Shown here piece by piece: positions 5,724 to 7,518 of a stretch of 7,518 bases of DNA. Source of the stretch: Flavobacteriales bacterium (lineage in GTDB: Bacteria > Bacteroidota > Bacteroidia > DT-38); the NCBI GenBank assembly GCA_013214975.1, contig JABSPR010000317.1, positions 1 to 7,518 of the forward strand. The letters are read 5' to 3'. Within the stretch, counting starts at the first letter, position 1, and every line of letters starts with the position of its first letter. The notes under the pieces are model-generated. The model searched no databases. It had not been told where the DNA came from and saw nothing but the letters and a program-made list of their open reading frames with translations. Position numbers and translations under genes: made by a program.

Positions 5724-7518
5724 ATGAAATTATTTGTATCCATAGCATGTGTTTTTTTTCTGGGAGTATTTGATTCCTATGGAACGCATAATAGGGCCGG
5801 AGAGATCACATACAGAACACTTAGTCAGCTAGAGATAGAGGCCACCGTAATTATTTACACGAAATATATTATTGGAGATTCTATCGACAATGTAGATAGA
5901 GAATTTCTTGATATTCTGTGGGGCGATGGTACTCAGCAAGAAATACAAAGAACTTCAGTTGCTAACCTTAGCAATGAGGAAAATGTTAGAAGAAGCACTT
6001 ACATTTTAACACATACATATTCTGGTCCAGGTAATTTCACTATTTCTATCAATGACCCAAATAGAAATGCAGGAGTAGTTAATATCCCTTCTTCGGATGA
6101 TGTTCCGTTTTATATCGAATCTACTCTTCACATTAATTCATTTCTTGGAAATAACAATTCTCCAGTTCTACTAAACCCACCTTTAGATCATGCGGTGGTA
6201 AATCAAATTTTTAATCATAATGTAGGTGCCTACGATGTGGAAGGCGATAGTATATCCTATAGGCTCATTCCAAGTAAGCAAGCATTCGGGACCGATGTAG
6301 CCGGGTATACTTATCCAGATACTCACCCTGCAACGAGTGTTAACTCACTTACCATAGATCCTATTACTGGAGATCTAGTTTGGGATGCCCCTCAAATTGA
6401 AGGAGAATATAATATTGCGATACTCATTGAGGAATGGAGGAATGGTACTTTAATGGGTGCCGTTACGAGAGACATGCAGATTTTTGTAGAGAGATCGGAC
6501 AATGAACCCCCTGTAATAGACCCAGTAGATGATTTTTGCATCGAGGCAGGTGAGTTTACTGATTTAAGGATTCGAGCCATCGACCCGAATGAAGATTGGG
6601 TTATTCTTGGCGGATCTGGAGGGCCTTTTATGGTGAATAACCCAGCCGTTCTTATAGAGACAAATGAATATCAAGAAGTAGAAACCAATTTTACTTGGCA
6701 AACTAGCTGTGGCCATGTGCGAAATCAACCTTACTCCGTTAGCCTGAGAGCTGAGGATGATGGACACCCAGAATTAGTAGGTCTTAATACCTTCAGTATT
6801 TCTGTTTTAGCGCCAGCACCCGAAAATCTTATGGCTGTTGCAATCGGCAGCCAAATTAACTTGAACTGGGATATAAGTCCATGTTCAAATGCGATTGGCT
6901 ATAACATATATAGAAGAATTGATTCAGCCAACTTTATTCCAGATACATGTGAAGTGGGGGTGCCTGCACATACAGGTTATGTGTTAATTGCCACAATTGA
7001 TGGTTTATCGAATACGTATTATTCTGATTACGACGATGTACTACACGGACCACATTATTGCTATGTCGTAACTGCGGTATTTGCAGATGGTGCTGAGAGT
7101 TTTGTTTCTAATGAATCATGTACAGAGTTAAAAAGAGATGTACCGATAATAACACATGTAAGTGTAGAAATTACTCATGAAACATTGGGGGAGATTGATG
7201 TAATATGGTCGATGCCAATTAAACTGGATCAATTTGATGGGCCCTTTGAATATAGAATCTATAGATCGTCGGGTGGTGCTTTCGATTTGATAGGAAATAT
7301 CTCGTCGTTAACAGATACTATTTTTAGAGATATTAATCTTAACACTGCAGGTCTAACCTATCAATATATGATTGAGTTTTATGATATCGGTGGAAGTGAA
7401 GAGTATAAAATTGGAAATACAGAAACGGCACCTTCCGTCTTTTTATCTACAGACTCTGCAGATAATCAGCTAACAATTAGTTGGAGCGAGGTTACGCCAT
7501 GGACTAATGATGAATATG
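5724..7518 (+). CDS. Large secreted multidomain surface protein (PKD-like, cadherin-like and Fn3-like modules), 3' end outside window
   Basis: This reading frame opens at ATG 5724 and has no stop through the right edge, so 598 residues of a longer protein are visible. Residues 1–20 form a signal peptide: Lys2, a hydrophobic core (LFVSIACVFFLGVF), and likely cleavage before THNRAGEITY. Residues 21–135 are a beta-rich module that includes a PKD-like stretch (LDILWGDGT 62–70, LTHTYSGPGNFTISI 95–109). Residues 145–256 resemble a cadherin-like or Ig-like repeat (NSPVLLNPP, YDVEGDSISY, ITGDLVWDAP), and residues 260–363 a further one with Cys272 and Cys329. Fibronectin type III-like modules follow at about 365–468 and 474–569, with matching YNIYRR and YRIYRS strands, and a third begins near 571. 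Proteins with this start and layout in Bacteroidota usually end in a gliding-motility-associated (type B) type IX secretion domain. That end is not visible here, so the export route is inferred. The substrate or partner is unknown. Confidence 0.85.
   Translation, partial: MKLFVSIACVFFLGVFDSYGTHNRAGEITYRTLSQLEIEATVIIYTKYIIGDSIDNVDREFLDILWGDGTQQEIQRTSVANLSNEENVRRSTYILTHTYSGPGNFTISINDPNRNAGVVNIPSSDDVPFYIESTLHINSFLGNNNSPVLLNPPLDHAVVNQIFNHNVGAYDVEGDSISYRLIPSKQAFGTDVAGYTYPDTHPATSVNSLTIDPITGDLVWDAPQIEGEYNIAILIEEWRNGTLMGAVTRDMQIFVERSDNEPPVIDPVDDFCIEAGEFTDLRIRAIDPNEDWVILGGSGGPFMVNNPAVLIETNEYQEVETNFTWQTSCGHVRNQPYSVSLRAEDDGHPELVGLNTFSISVLAPAPENLMAVAIGSQINLNWDISPCSNAIGYNIYRRIDSANFIPDTCEVGVPAHTGYVLIATIDGLSNTYYSDYDDVLHGPHYCYVVTAVFADGAESFVSNESCTELKRDVPIITHVSVEITHETLGEIDVIWSMPIKLDQFDGPFEYRIYRSSGGAFDLIGNISSLTDTIFRDINLNTAGLTYQYMIEFYDIGGSEEYKIGNTETAPSVFLSTDSADNQLTISWSEVTPWTNDEY

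Noticed and set aside
5724..5783. Possible lipoprotein signal with Cys9 of the surface protein
   Set aside because: The residues before Cys9 (S-I-A) do not fit the lipobox well, and the hydrophobic core continues past the cysteine to residue 16. A standard signal peptide cut before Thr21 fits better.
6392..6767. Two open frames of 62 and 67 codons on the minus strand
   Set aside because: They are antisense to the long plus-strand frame that starts at 5724, which has a signal peptide and recognisable beta-sandwich modules.
1..7518. Defence system, mobile element, CRISPR array or RNA gene
   Set aside because: Almost all sequence is accounted for by core metabolic genes and one surface protein gene. 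No direct repeat array, transposase, integrase, tRNA-like fold or rRNA sequence was seen.

Overview
The window looks like a piece of chromosome from a member of the Bacteroidota. The evidence is the low G+C content, the gene order pdxA–DUF177–rpmF–plsX–fabH, a PdxA with the GDLNG form of its N-terminal motif, the absence of clear Shine-Dalgarno sequences, matches to the Bacteroidota -7 promoter element TAnnTTTG, and a large secreted multidomain protein of the kind usually exported by the type IX secretion system. The genus cannot be resolved from this sequence. The use of the futalosine route to menaquinone (mqnC) suggests one of the Bacteroidota lineages that lack the classical men pathway.

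Layout. From 1 to about 4464 all genes run on the minus strand. In transcription order they are an M17 leucyl aminopeptidase (pepA-like), pdxA, a DUF177/YceD protein, rpmF, plsX and the first 76 codons of fabH, which continues past the left edge. Spacings are tight (3, 15, 34 and 2 bp) except for a 114-bp gap between pdxA and the DUF177 gene. That gap holds a candidate promoter and an inverted repeat. From 4517 to the right edge the genes run on the plus strand: mqnC, then, after 82 bp with two small inverted repeats, a large secreted protein whose first 598 codons are visible and whose end lies outside the window.

How the genes fit together. DUF177–rpmF–plsX–fabH is the widely conserved cluster that joins ribosome biogenesis to the start of fatty-acid and phospholipid synthesis. 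PlsX makes acyl-phosphate for phosphatidic acid synthesis, and FabH starts fatty-acid chains. PdxA supplies a step of pyridoxal phosphate synthesis, and the aminopeptidase recycles peptides. MqnC, divergently transcribed, makes a menaquinone precursor. The last gene is unrelated: it encodes a cell-surface or extracellular protein built from PKD-like, cadherin-like and fibronectin type III-like beta-sandwich modules.

No stretch longer than 300 bases lacks a gene. I see no tRNA, rRNA, CRISPR array, insertion sequence or phage gene. Most of the window is ordinary core genome. The points that deserve a second look are the interlocked divergent promoters at 4474–4497, the inverted repeat before the lipid operon, and the truncated surface protein. 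I did not find a convincing undescribed biological system.
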